64,000 nucleotides of DNA, from contig JAJEKV010000018.1 of NCBI GenBank assembly GCA_021234155.1, forward strand, positions 17,429,415-17,493,414, given 5' to 3'. Shown one piece after another: positions 20,502 through 31,660 of the stretch (position 1 is its first letter; each line of letters starts with the position of its first letter). The notes beneath the pieces were generated by a model that was not told the DNA's origin, did no database searches, and worked only from the letters and a program-made list of their open reading frames with translations. Source of the stretch: Isoetes taiwanensis. Taxonomy: Eukaryota; Streptophyta; Lycopodiopsida; Isoetales; Isoetaceae. The position numbers were made by a program, and so were the translations under genes.

Positions 20502-21694
20502 ATTGGTATCAGAGCCCAGTTCCGGTCTTTACCAACGGAGCTGTGGGTGATGGAAGCGTTGGAAATTTGAGTGGCTTAGCAGCACACAAGATATCTTAAG
20601 GCAAGAAGCGAGAACTTATGAAGCCGAGAAGGGCAAAGGTGAAAAGAAGGTAGCACAAAAGGTCCAAGAGGAGCAAATTGCAAATGGGTTACCTCTTGTC
20701 TGGTATGAAATTGATGTTTAGGGATTGTGATTAGAATCTTTAGATATTTCTTATTGCATCCTTATGGCTGAGATTGGTGCCTCAGGGTTGGAAAGAGTTG
20801 GTGCTCTTGACCAAGTGATTGGAATGAGCGTATGCCAGGTCCACGATTGGAATGAGCGGATGCCATGTCCAAGAGATTGGAATGAGTTGGTGCTCATGTC
20901 CATGTGAATAGAATGTTTGTTATTCCTGATGTTCGCAGTCTTACGGTTTGGTCTTTGGAGATTGCAAACCGGAATAGAAACCCGATCAAAAGTTGGTGCT
21001 TACGGTGGAGGTTAGTAAATATTTTGTTTTAAACTAACCTATACTTTGAGGCAAATTAAGTTGATGTTCAACTTGTGGTCTTTGGAGACTAAGTTTATTC
21101 TGAGAAGGGAAGGAAAATATCTTTCTTGTTCAAGTTGAATGGTGATATTTAACTTGAAGGATCGGAAAAGGGTTTACTTTCTGTCAAAGTAGAAAAAGCT
21201 ACTTGGAGCATCGAGAAGGGCTAGGAATGCCATGACCTGTTCAAGTGAGGGGGCCTACTTGATGGATCGGTATGGAGATTTTTCTGTCAAGTCTGCGGAC
21301 CCCGCCTTGGAGGATCGGAAAAAGAACATTCCTAGGGGGACAAGATTAGTCCCAAGAAGGGAAAGACTAACATGCTTTTTAGAAATTGATTAGATCAAGG
21401 GATCTTTGATGGTTTCCTTTCGGGATGTAAATGAGACTTCTTGCAGGAGTATGAGCGAACTTTGCGTAATTCCTTATTAAGCGATTATAAGGATGTCAAG
21501 TCCTCTAAGTAAATTGAGGCCATTTCTAATAGAATTGAAATGAAAGACCTCTAAATGAACTGAGGCAATTTTCAGCCTAAAGGGCTGGACTTGACAACTT
21601 TTTATTATGCAGGTTGTAGCCATGGACTTGGTTGTGTCAAATTTGCCATATAATTTCTTGATCGAGGGCGATCAATCCTCGAGAAGGGAGGAAT
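20502..21694 (+). other. Internal region 1 of the tandem element
   Basis: 1193 bp without gag or pol. It starts with the primer-binding site and ends in the purine tract. It contains locally repeated phrases such as GATTGGAATGAGCGTATGCC and GATTGGAATGAGCGGATGCC (about 20818-20870), GGATCGG words, and CCTCTAAGTAAATTGAGGCC-type repeats near 21500-21560. Open frames are too short to be convincing genes, so it probably only supplies packaging and priming signals. Confidence 0.9.
20504..20515 (+). promoter_or_regulatory. Primer-binding site 1, initiator tRNA-Met type
   Basis: TGGTATCAGAGC, two bases after LTR A, the standard site complementary to the 3' end of plant initiator tRNA-Met. This differs from the tRNA-Gln type of the host element. 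Confidence 0.93.
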
Positions 21695-22327
21695 TGATAT
21701 GGTTTAAGGTTAATAACTAATAATGGTGCTCGGGGAGTGGCCTTGCATGGAACAATATTTATTGATATGATCAAGTAAGAAAGTCATCCAGTAGGTCCAA
21801 GCCTTGCTATTATCAAAGAGGGAGCTAAAAATAAACCTTGACCTTTATTTAGAAGCAAAAAGGCAAAAAATGTATTATTACCTATAAATAAAAGGACAAC
21901 TTTGAGACGTGATATCTCCGCAACCACAGCTCAGAAATTGGAGATCCTTACCTTGTTGGAAAGCCCTTGAAGTCTAGTTTCCAGATTGGGCTTGGTTGTC
22001 CATAGATTCCTTACGGTTTGAAAGTTATGCCCAGAAAGGTGCATAGGGGTCTGAGTTGACTGCACAGCTAGATCTGCTTCTTCCTATGTTGATGATGAGC
22101 CTAGCCTTACCTTCTAGTATCTTCTCTTGTTCCTTGCTTGATCATATCATTAGAAGGAGTTCATGTAACACCAGTGGTTGGTGGCTAGAGAGATCTTGTC
22201 TTGCGGAGTAGCTTGACTTGGTGACATCTCTTCTAGTTGGTCCGGTGGGTGGTAAATCGAGTACCCTGTGGTATTTTGTTTTCTAATAAGTTGATGAATT
22301 TGCAGGAAGAATAGAGCATTCGTATCA
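21695..22327 (+). repeat. LTR B of the tandem element
   Basis: 633 bp, shared by both internal regions, preceded by the purine tract GAGAAGGGAGGAAT. It serves as 3' LTR for the first half and 5' LTR for the second. Confidence 0.95.
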
Positions 22328-23517
22328 ATTGGTATCAGAGCCCAGTTCCGGTCTTTACCAACGGAGCTGTGGGTGATGGAAGCGTTGGAAATTTGAGTGG
22401 CTTAGCAGCACACAAGATATCTTAAGGCAAGAAGCGAGAACTTATGAAGCCGAGAAGGGCAAAGGTGAAAAGAAGGTAGCACAAAAGGTCCAAGAGAAGC
22501 AAATTGCAAATGGGTTACCTCTTGTCTGGTATGAAATTGATGTTTAGGGATTGTGATTAGAATCTTTAGATATTTCTTATTGCATCCTTATGGCTGAGAT
22601 TGGTGCCTCAGGGTTGGAAAGAGTTGGTGCTCTTGACCAAGTGATTGGAATGAGCGTATGCCAGGTCCACGATTGGAATGAGCGGATGTCATGTCCAAGA
22701 GATTGGAATGAGTTGGTGCTCATGTCCATGTGAATAGAATGTTTGTTATTCCTGATGTTCGCAGGTCTTCTGGTTGGTGCTGGAGATTGCAAACTGGAAT
22801 AGAAACTGATCAAAAGTTGGTGCTTCTGGTGGAGGTTAGTAAATATTTTGTTTTAAACTAACCTATACTTTGAGGCAAATTAAGTTGATGTTCAACTTGT
22901 GGTCTTTGGAGACTAAGTTTATTTCTGAGAAGGGAAGGGAAAATATCTTTCTTGTTCAAGTTGAATGGTGATATTTAACTTGAAGGACTGGAAAGGGTTT
23001 ACTTTCTGTCCGAGTAGAAAAAGCTACTTGGAGCATCAGAAAGGGCTAGGAATGCCATGACTGTTCAAGTGAGGGACGCCTACTTGATGGATCAGTATGG
23101 AGATTTTTCTGTCCAAGTGCGGACCCTGCCTTGGAGGATCAGAAAAAGAACATTCCTAGGGGGACAAGATTAGTCCCAAGAAGGGAAAGACTAACATGCT
23201 TTTTAGAAATTGATTAGATCAAGGGATCTTTGATGGTTTCCTTTCAGGATGTAAATGAGACTTCTTGCTTGAGTATGAGCCGAACTTTGCCGAATTCCTT
23301 ATTAACGCGATTATAAGGATGTCAAGTCCTCTAAGTAAATTGAGGCCATTTCTAATAGAATTGAAATGAAAGACCTCTAAATGGCCGAGGCAATTTTTCA
23401 GCCTAAAGGGCTGGACTTGACAACTTTTATTATGCATTGTAGCCATGGACTTGGTTGTGTCAAATTTGCCATATAATTTCTTGATCGAGGACGATCAATC
23501 CTGAGAAGGGGAGGAAT
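22328..23517 (+). other. Internal region 2 of the tandem element
   Basis: 1190 bp, a close copy of internal region 1 with its own primer-binding site (22330-22341) and purine tract. Differences are small substitutions and indels, several at CTG or CAG. No coding sequence. Confidence 0.9.
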
Positions 23518-24152
23518 TGATATGGTTTAAGGTTAATAACTAATAATGGTGCTCGGGGGAGTGGCCTTGCATGGAACAATATTTATTGATATGATCAAGT
23601 AAGAAAGTCATCCAGTAGGTCCAAGCCTTGCTATTATCAAAGAGGGAGCTAAAAATAAACCTTGACCTTTATTTAGAAGCAAAAAGGCAAAAAGTGTATT
23701 ATTACCTATAAATAAAAGGACAACTTTGAGACGTGATAGCTCCGCAACCACAGCTCAGAAATTGGCGATTCTTACCTTGTTGGAAAGACCGTGAAGTCTA
23801 GTTTCCAGATTGGGCTTGGTTTTCCATAGATTCCTTACGGTTTGAAAGTTATGCCCAGAAAGGTGCATAGGGGTCTGAGTTGACTGCACAGCTAGATCTG
23901 CTTCTTCCTATGTTGATGATGAGCCTAGCCTTACCTTCTAGTATCTTCTCTTGTTCCTTGCTTGATCATATCATTAGAAGGAGTTTATGTAACACCAGTG
24001 GTTGGTGGCTAGAGAGATCTTGTCTTGCGGAGTAGCTTAACTTGGTGACATCTCTTCTAGTTGGTCCGGTTGGGTGGTAAATCGAGTACCCTGTGGTATT
24101 TTGTTTTCTAATAAGTTGATGAATTTGTAGGAAGAATAGAGCATTCGTATCA
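23518..24152 (+). repeat. LTR C of the tandem element
   Basis: 635 bp, ending CGTATCA directly before the second AAATC target copy; the gag frame of the host resumes immediately. Confidence 0.95.
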
Positions 24153-24635
24153 AAATCTAAAGAGGAGGAAGCAAATTCTCAAGTTGCAGAGGTCAAGTCA
24201 GACCTATCTAAGGTTACTGAAGCTTTAGCAGAAATAACCAAGCAATTGGTTGAACTCAAGGCTGCAAGAACAGGTAAAACTTACTCTGAGTGTATGCATT
24301 GCAATAGGAATTCTCATCCATCAGAAATTTGATATTGGCAAGTGTGTCCCAAATGCAATAGAAAAGACCACTTTGGAAAGGAATGTCCTGTTTGTTCTTT
24401 TTGTAAAGAAGTTGGCCATACTGATGCTAGGTGTGCTGTTAAGGAATATTTTGCTAAGCAGGAAAAAGAAAAGAGACCAGAGCCTAAACCTCCTGTGAGA
24501 TTTGCTGAACCAAGCACCTCTATAAGATTTATTCAAGCTACAGAAGCTCCCAAATCTGAAGAAGTTATGGTGGTGCAAACTAGAAGCATGAATGAAGCTC
24601 ATGTACATGCTGAACCAAGTAGGCATTCTAAGTAG
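24153..24635 (+). pseudogene. Gag C-terminal part with zinc knuckles (Tat-like element)
   Basis: After the nested insertion the frame continues as a Glu/Lys-rich stretch (VAEVKSDLSKVTEALAEITK, probably a coiled coil). A Cys-rich nucleic-acid-binding region follows: CMHCNRNSHPSEI, stop, then CPKCNRKDHFGKECPVC and CKEVGHTDARC. The knuckle spacing is CX2C..HX4C-like. The ORF from 24342 begins just after the internal stop. It is followed by a Pro-rich linker (KRPEPKPPVRFAEPS) leading towards protease. Confidence 0.85.
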
Positions 24636-24639
24636 GCAT

Positions 24640-25340
24640 TCTACTGCCATATCTTCACCACCTGTAGTGGAAGCACCTGCTCAAATCATAGCTCCACCCC
24701 CTCAGCAAAAATATGGTAAGAAAGATCAAGACTTTGATGAGGTTGATGTTTTGCTTAAAAATTCCAAAGTGAGTGTGGATCTTTTCACATTGCTAAAGAT
24801 TGCACCTAGCTATAGAAAAAGAGTACTACAGCAAACTGGTGGTGAGATATTAAATGCTTGTGTGAATTTTACTGATGCCACTAATCTTGTTCTAGCAAGG
24901 AATGAAGAAGACCACGGTGCATTCACATGTTCAGCTACTTTAGGAGGTTATACCTTCTCACATGTGTTACTTGATGGGGATCCCCTAAATATCATGCCAT
25001 ATCACATTATAAAAAAATGTGGTTTCGAGGTGGATAAAGCTTCTATGCTATTAAAGGTCCTTTTTATAATGCTAAGATCACCCCTATTAGTGTGGTAACT
25101 AAAGTGCTCATATCTGAGAGGGCATAGCTTGTAGCTGCTAACTTTATTGTAGTATCTTTTGAAGACATAGGGGATGAGTCCGATATCTATGATTTACTTT
25201 TAGGGAGAAGGTGGTTAGCCTTTGTGGATGCTAGACGACCGCCGGTCTCAAAGGGAGATGTACCATCTCCAATGGTTCTCAAACTGCTACAATCTATAAT
25301 CAAGATGGCTCCTATGGCTCCAATGAAGAGGTAAACTTTT
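24640..25340 (+). pseudogene. Protease region of the Tat-like element
   Basis: The frame to 25098 includes RKRVLQQTGGEILNACVNF and then FSHVLLDGDPLNIMPYHIIK. The latter corresponds to the LLDGG.NILP form of the retroviral-type aspartic protease active site in Tat/Athila elements; the usual third position is changed to Asp. After a frame break, SDIYDLLLGRRWL at about 25175-25215 is the second conserved protease block (..LLGR.WL). The protease would process the polyprotein; it is broken here. Confidence 0.8.
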
Positions 25341-25439
25341 ATTAAGGAAATGCTAGTGAAGAACCTTTGGGATCTTTGAGAAAAAAAAAAAATACAAGAC
25401 CAAGGAAATATGAAATGGTTCCTCTCATTATGGAATGTG

Positions 25440-25870
25440 CACTCCCGACAAACAAAGGGCCATCGAGTTCTTATGGTTTGATGGAGGTATTTCTAAAAAA
25501 CTAAATATTGCATCATCTTTTGCTATTACGAAAGATTCCTCTCATAAACTTTTAGCTAAAGTAGGAAGAATCTTCCCCAAATTACATCTAATGTAGCGAA
25601 TAATATAAGGCTTTGATTGCAGGTCTTGAGGAAGCCAAAGCTATGGATATTGCCAACATTCACATTTATGGTGACTCACAATTAATTTGTAGACAAGTTT
25701 TGAAACTACCAAACAAAAAAATGCAGATATGGAGCTCTTAAAAATCAAGTAATGGGAGTACTTTCGGAGTTTTGCTTCATGGGAGATTACTCACATACCA
25801 AGAGAAAAATGTGGAAGCTGATGCCTTATGCGAGAGAAACTCTCATGTCACATCTAAGCGAGGGAGCTAT
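25440..25870 (+). pseudogene. Extra RNase H domain (archaeal/plant-like type) located before RT
   Basis: Fragments in shifting frames read LWFDGGISKKLNIASSF, SSHKLLAKVGRI, a degenerate (N)VAEYKAL region, AGLEEAKAMDIANIHIYGDS, LICRQVLKLPNKK and TYQEKNVEADAL. These are the conserved Asp (FDGG), Glu and Asp (YGDSQL) and C-terminal Asp (NVEADA) of RNase H type I as found in the additional aRNH of Tat retrotransposons. In the usual order this domain sits between the Ty3 RNase H and integrase; here it precedes RT by about 3 kb. Frames are broken, partly by probable sequencing error. Confidence 0.75.
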
Positions 25871-26027
25871 TCGGAAGAAGACCTTGATGCTAGTGAGGTA
25901 AAGGCCCTTTGTCCTATTCTAACCATTAATGCATCAGAGGAAAGGGATACTGAAGAGATTACAATCACAAACAAGGTGCTGCGCACAGAGGGTTGCCCTC
26001 CATGGCCAAACCTTTCTACATTTCTTT

Positions 26028-26135
26028 TGTTCAAACCTGTAGGCTTGGACCCCAAGTAACGATCCAACCCTTGGCGCGCTTGAACATTTCTTTTTGTTCA
26101 AACTGTAGGCTTGGATCCCAAGTAGCGTCCAACCC
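26028..26135. repeat. Short tandem duplication
   Basis: The phrase TTGTTCAAAC.TGTAGGCTTGG followed by CCCAAGTA.CG.TCCAACCC occurs twice about 60 bases apart. It marks the end of recognisable pol sequence before an unexplained stretch. Confidence 0.7.
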
Positions 26136-28900
26136 ATGTGATTCCATAATGATGTGAAAGATTTAGGGGATTCAAAACGCATTTGCGAATTATCATCCAT
26201 CCCTTTTAGTCTACATATGATACGATCATGTATCAAGGCCTTGTAAATCATTTCCATGCCATACTGATAGTTGGATCGATGTATGATATGCTTAGATGTT
26301 AAGGATATGCTCAATTGTTCTGCATCACTAAAATGTGAGATTTCCATCGGGGTAATCATTAGGTTCAAATCATATAGATATCATGCTATATATAATAAAA
26401 ATGCTGGCAAATTTTGTGTGGGCAAAAATCTTTTTAGATTAGATGCCCTGATTTACACCATATAGATTACACTAGATTCTATATGGATTAGATTCCACAA
26501 GTCTTTACCATATCCATTTCCATTATTTCTTCTCATTTATCGATGAATGAGGATCTTATGAACAACTTGATTGCTTTCTATCACCTGAAAACTGGTGCCT
26601 TTGCACAAACCACAACAAAACACATCAATTAAGCCACTAATCTTTGGATGGGGCGTCACATAGGTCAACTATAATTGTGTTTTGTGAACGCAAAGTTGAC
26701 CAATTTTGCACATCTTTAATGATTGATCACTGCGTATATTGATTGCATATATTGGGGCCATCTACGGCTATATCATCCCTCTTCACCTTTGAGATAGGTT
26801 ATTGGATTGATGATATGCAAATTAATCTAAATTTTAAATATGTTGTATGCGAAATGTAAGCCTAAACATGGTGTTGAAAGAATTGCGATTCCGCAAGTGG
26901 AAGGTAGACTACGAACATAATTGGTATAGTTTAGGTGATGGTCTTGTCAATTTCTTGGACTATAAACACGGGCTATTCATTGTGGTGGGTCAATGCTTCT
27001 AACAATAAGTTGACGTTTAATTCCTTAACCAGTTCGATCAATCGACATATATAAGCATTAAATCGGTCTTGATCAATCGATAAAAAAAGATACAAATAAT
27101 GCAACCAATTAAGGAAATGGAGGCGGATCCGGCGATAAATACAGGGAAAAGAAGTGGGAGCAATTGGCGCTTTTTGCCGGACCGGATGATGCACAAAGCT
27201 GCGGCAAATGATTTTGGCCGACTTACACCTTCTTCGCATCTTGGAACCGTAAAAACATTGCCAAGTTAGACAAAGCGATTTACCATACATTTAGAAAACA
27301 AAGAATACAAAAGAGCAAAAAGCGGGGAAAAAAAAAAAGTCTATCCAACTATATTTCGACACCACATGCTTAAGCTGCATTTGTCCACAATTCGTGCTTC
27401 GAACCTTGACTGTATGCATTTTACCCTTTCTGGCATGGCCATGGCGGATGAATCTTAATGCTTCCATTCAAAAAGCGCCTTTTGTATTCACGAATTGCTA
27501 TTGTAGGGCCTGAAATTCCCTCTTCGCCGTGGGAAAGCACAAGTATCTCCCATAACCAATTTAGATTTAGAATACACACAAATCTTCCAAATATCGATAT
27601 GATCGTGATGTTAAGCCATCATCAACACATCACTATCCCCGAATCTTTGAAGGCGTCAATCGAATATGTACCCTTCGGGGAGGCGAGGACACATATAGGA
27701 AAGAATATAAGAAAAGCATCGTAGGATATGCAAAAAGCAAGTTAATTCTAAATGCTACCACTCTAGGGGAATCTTTATTACCTCAAACCGATTTGAAAAT
27801 ATGGCGAGGAGAAATTTTTCTTCCATTCACCAAACATAGCTTTGAACAACAACACATATCTACACACAAGTAATCGAGGAGAAACATGATGAGAAAAAAA
27901 TTGAGACATTTATAGCATAATTTGTTGCTATCAAGATATATAACATTTGCAGTCATGAACTTCTGATCCACAAAAGAATTGCAGTTGGATTCCAGCCGTT
28001 TTGGTGTCATTCTTGATGGCAAGTTTGCATGCTCTAACATTTGCGAAATGTACACTCAACAATAACGATATTCTTTTGTGCGGTAGCAATGCCTTCAACT
28101 GCTTAACCTTTTATGATGGACAACACAATTTAAGTGGTTACAATATTTAGATTTGTGGAAATAACATTTAGCATCTGTAAAACAAATCTACCATTATGGC
28201 AAAGATCATTCGCTAGAATTTGATGCGAAGGTCAAAAATCTTTATACGAACTATAACTTGGAGGCCATTGGCAATTACATGCACTTTATACTACTGGAAA
28301 TCGACCATTGTAGAATACACGTTTCCTGTCTCCGAGCAACAAACTCGTCTTGTTCACCACCAAACCATTCCAAATGCGAATCCTTCATGGCTCCGCAAAG
28401 CGATGCGAATACATGTAAAGAAAACAAATGCTTCATGTGCAACCTACCAGCATAGTGCGATACAACAAATTGACACCCAAATAATCTTCAACATCCCTAA
28501 ACAATGGGAAGAACAGGAGGAATCGATACATTTTTTTCTATTCCAACGGCGCTGAATAATGGGCGGAATAATCCATAGTACGAGAATCTCTTGCCCCAAG
28601 AGGAAATCAATTCCGTTCTTCATTGTAGATCGACATGGCTCGGATAGTAAATTTTAACCTAGTCGAGCTAGCGACAACAAAAACAATACCTAGCTCCATA
28701 TGATGCGGTCCGGAGTAGAAAGGAAGGAAGGAAGGAAGAAATTTGGATAATCGAGAGCATTTACGTGACAGCCGGTTTTATGATCATCAGCATATGCTAG
28801 GTATATGCCAAAGATATACTTGAATATGCCCACATAACCACATAAACGAGGGTTTGCCCCCCTAGGGGCAACCCAAAAATGGTAAGACTAGAACCCTGTT
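26136..28900. other. No recognised gene between the extra RNase H and RT
   Basis: About 2.8 kb with short frames on both strands and no recognisable domain. It contains an A/G run (GGAAGGAAGGAAGGAAG at about 28720-28736). CTG and CAG are scarce, as elsewhere in the low-accuracy block, so genuine coding may be hidden by indels. It could be another insertion or an element-specific spacer. Confidence 0.4.
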
Positions 28901-28909
28901 TGTTGGAGA

Positions 28910-29820
28910 TTTAATTGAATACCAAAATAGGGAGAATATACAAATGTTCTTTGAAGAAAGGCGGGATGTGTTTGCCTAGGATTATTGAAGCAGCTTCGGG
29001 CATTAAAGCTGAGGTATGCCAATTTGAAATCAAGATTAAAGAAGGATATAAACCGGTTTTCAAAGCGAGAAGAATTAATGCTTCATTGATGGGATTGATC
29101 AAAGATGAGTTGGATAAAATGCTAGATCGGTGTTATTATTGAAATCATTAATCGAGAATGGGTATCTTGCATTGTACCGTAGAAAAAAAAAGTGGTGCCT
29201 TAAAGTTTGCATTGATTATCGAGATCTCAACAAAGCTACCATCAAGGACTGCTATCCCTTACCTTTTTAGAAGAAATTTTTATATCTTGAAAGAGGGAAA
29301 GAGGTGTACTCATTTCTAGATGGATTTTCGGATTTAATCAAATTGGCATTAAGGAAGAAGATCAACCCAAGACCTCTTTTATTACCCCTTGGGGAACTTA
29401 TGCAATGAAGAGAATGCCTTTTGGATTAATGAATGCACTTGCTACTTTCAGAGAGCTATGGAAGTTATTTTTAGGCCTATGTCTCCTCAAAATTCAGAGT
29501 TTATTTGGATGACCTTTGCTTAGGATCTCACCCTACTAATCATTTGGAATTGCTTGCAAAAAATATGCTCTTTGTGTGAAATCTGAGTCAACCTTAACCC
29601 AAAGAAATGTATTTTTTTGCATCCAAAGGGCAACTTTTGGGGCATGAGGTGTCCAACAATGGTATACAAGTGGCACAAGAAAAGGTTGAAGCCCTCAAAA
29701 GGTACCCAAAAAATCAAGCAGGTCAAAAGTTTTATTGGCATGACTAGTTTTCTTAGGATGTATATTCCTAATTTTGCTCACATTATAAGTCCTATTTCTA
29801 AAGGTGACAAGGATAGGGGT
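28910..29820 (+). pseudogene. Reverse transcriptase of the Tat-like element
   Basis: Recognisable blocks in several frames: KEGYKPVFKARRIN, LIKDELDKMLD, KFCIDYRDLNKATIKDCYPL, SFLDGFS then NQIGIKEEDQPKTSFITPWG, YAMKRMPFGLMNALATF, LNPKKCIFLHPKG, and VKSFIGMTSFLRMYIPNFAH. These follow the order of Ty3 RT motifs. The FLDD catalytic block is not intact (a FG-stop-PL region near 29510). The enzyme would copy element RNA to DNA. Indels break it at least five times. Confidence 0.9.
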
Positions 29821-30400
29821 GGATTTCTAAATCGAGAGCAAGTATGTCCCTGTCACATGGTCATCAGTTGCCAAGAGTTTTTTGAGTTGCTTAATAAAGT
29901 CCATTTGTGAGGCTACTCTTCTAAAAAAACCTGATTTGGACAAGCCATTTGAGGTCTATATTACCATCACTAAAAAGGCCATAGGTCTAGCTATTCTGCA
30001 GGACAAGCACACCATAGCTTTTGCCCGATAAGCGGTGGAGTTAACCCAAGAAAAGTACACGAGAATGGAGAAGAGTGATCTTGCTCTTATGTTCCTCATT
30101 GATTGGACAAAGGTCACCTACTATTGAAGAGTTACATTCAAGTTTATATGAAGCAAAGTCCAACGGGGTTGTTATTTGGTAAGGCTACTTCTAAACCAAA
30201 AATTCAGAGGTGGGCTTGCAAGCGACAAACCTTTGATATTTCCATAAAGGAGTTACATCAGGTGAAGAGTCCCAGTCTTTATTTACCTTACATTTTCTTT
30301 GATCATGAGGATGCAGTAGAAGTTGTTGACTTTGTGGATGCTTTAGCTTATTTTGGTGAAAAGAGAGGATGAAAAGAGAACCAATGAGGATTGGCGGTAC
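29821..30400 (+). pseudogene. RNase H of the Tat-like element
   Basis: Blocks SPVTWSSVAKSF, LLKKPDLDKPFEVYITITKK, AIGLAILQDKHTIAF and LTQEKYTRMEKSDLALMFL follow RT as expected for the Ty3 RNase H. The first catalytic Asp position reads as Ile-Thr (YITITKKAIG in place of the usual ..TDAS..AIG). This may be a real loss or sequencing error. The 30103-30372 frame continues with a Tat-like connecting region. Confidence 0.8.
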
Positions 30401-30449
30401 CCTATAAAGAATTTTTTACAATTCAAGGAAATGCCCTCGTGGCTGACTT

Positions 30450-31300
30450 TTGAGTCAACAAAGGAGATTTAAAAGAAAATGTAGGCAATTTAAAATGATT
30501 AATGATGTTTTATGTAAAGTTAACAGGGATGGACTATTACTGAGGTGTGTCAATGAGGAAGAATCCGCTCTGATCATTAGAGAAATGCATGAAGGAGTAT
30601 GTGGAGGCCATTTTGATGGAGATACTACTGCCAAGAAAATTCTCAGGTCAGGATATTATTGGCCTACAATATTTAAAGATTGTTATATTGCTATAAAATC
30701 TTGCCATAAGTGTCAGATATTTGGCAAAAGGATCCTTCTCCCACTGCAGATTAAATCCTATCATTTCTCGAGGGGCCCTTCCAAATATGGGGGCTGGATT
30801 ATATTGGTCCTATTAACCCCCTTCAGACAACATCAGCACATTATTGTAGCCACAGTTATTTTTACTAAGGGGCGAAGCAATTCCTTTAAAGGCAGGTGCC
30901 AATGCTATTACAACGACAAAGTTTCTACATGAATATATTTGTTCACGGTTTGGTATCCCCTACAATTGCATTGCGATAGGGTACTCCATTTGTGAATGAA
31001 GTTACTAATCTGTTGACTATTCTTAAGGTCAAACATACTAAGAGTTCCCTCCTACTATCCTCAAGGTAATGGTCAAGCGAAGCTACTAATAAGGTTTTGA
31101 AAAGCATTTTGCGTAATGGATGGATGATAATCAAAATTTGGCATGTCAAATTGGTGGATGCTCTTTGGGCTTATAGAGTCACTATTAAAGCGGCAACCAC
31201 TCATACACCCTTTAATCTAGTTTATGGCATTGAAGCGTGTGCTTCCGGTGGAAACTTGAGCTCCATCTCTAAGGTTAGCTCACAAACTATGTTTACCTTT
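30450..31300 (+). pseudogene. Integrase of the Tat-like element
   Basis: The 30450-30932 frame contains the HHCC zinc-binding domain: REMHEGVCGGHFDGDTTAKK, GYYWPTIFKDC and SCHKCQIFGKR. The core is then fragmented (YIGPINPLQTTSAH near 30810; FVNEVTNLLTILKVKHTKSS near 30990). At 31080-31250 EATNKVLKSILRNGW, WHVKLVDALWAYRVT and THTPFNLVYGIEA mark the end of the core. The MHEGVCGGH form is characteristic of Tat/Athila integrases. Catalytic residues are not all readable because of indels. Confidence 0.88.
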
Positions 31301-31660
31301 TGAATATGAGGAAGGAAAGGCTGGACACTCTTAAATTTATTTAGAAGAATACAGGGATGGAGGCTGAAAATGCCAATCTGCTAAAAAAGCCAAGGACTTG
31401 CTTTTAAAACTGCCCATAAAATACAAAGGAACCTTCAAACAGAGAGCTAGTTCTTAAATGGAATAAATCAAGGGGAAGACTAAAAGAAGTAAGTTTGAAA
31501 ATCTTTGGGAAGGTCCTATAAAGTGTTGGAACTGCGGGGCACCAACTTTTATTATTAAAGGAATTAACCGGGGGTGCCACTTCCAAATCCCATCAACACT
31601 ATCCATCAAAAAGGTATTGGGATCAGCATATGCTTGTCCCTCTTTATGCTCTAGAACTTA
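31301..31660 (+). pseudogene. Integrase C-terminal tail
   Basis: Broken frames give RDGG, KAKDLLLKLPIKYKGTFKQR, KFENLWEGPI and LKELTGGATSK, the usual K..KF...W.GPF.I and L..L.G order before the pol stop. Pol coding ends near 31655. Confidence 0.6.

Larger units (their letters stand above)
19868..24152 (+). mobile_element. Non-autonomous tandem LTR retrotransposon (three LTRs, two internal regions)
   Basis: Three LTRs of 633-635 bp (TGATATGG to CGTATCA) alternate with two internal regions of about 1190 bp. Both internal regions start with a TGGTATCAGAGC primer-binding site and end in a purine tract (GAGAAGGGAGGAAT, GAGAAGGGGAGGAAT). The whole 4285-bp unit is flanked by a perfect 5-bp duplication AAATC (19863-19867 and 24153-24157). 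The internal regions have no gag or pol coding, so the element depends on proteins from another element (LARD/TRIM-like). A single outer target duplication means that one insertion event was followed, or accompanied, by LTR-LTR recombination that doubled the internal region. Confidence 0.95.

Noticed and set aside
28716-28740. GGAAGG run as the tail of a minus-strand copy of the GC-rich LINE
   Set aside because: The adjoining sequence lacks the conserved LINE 3' blocks.
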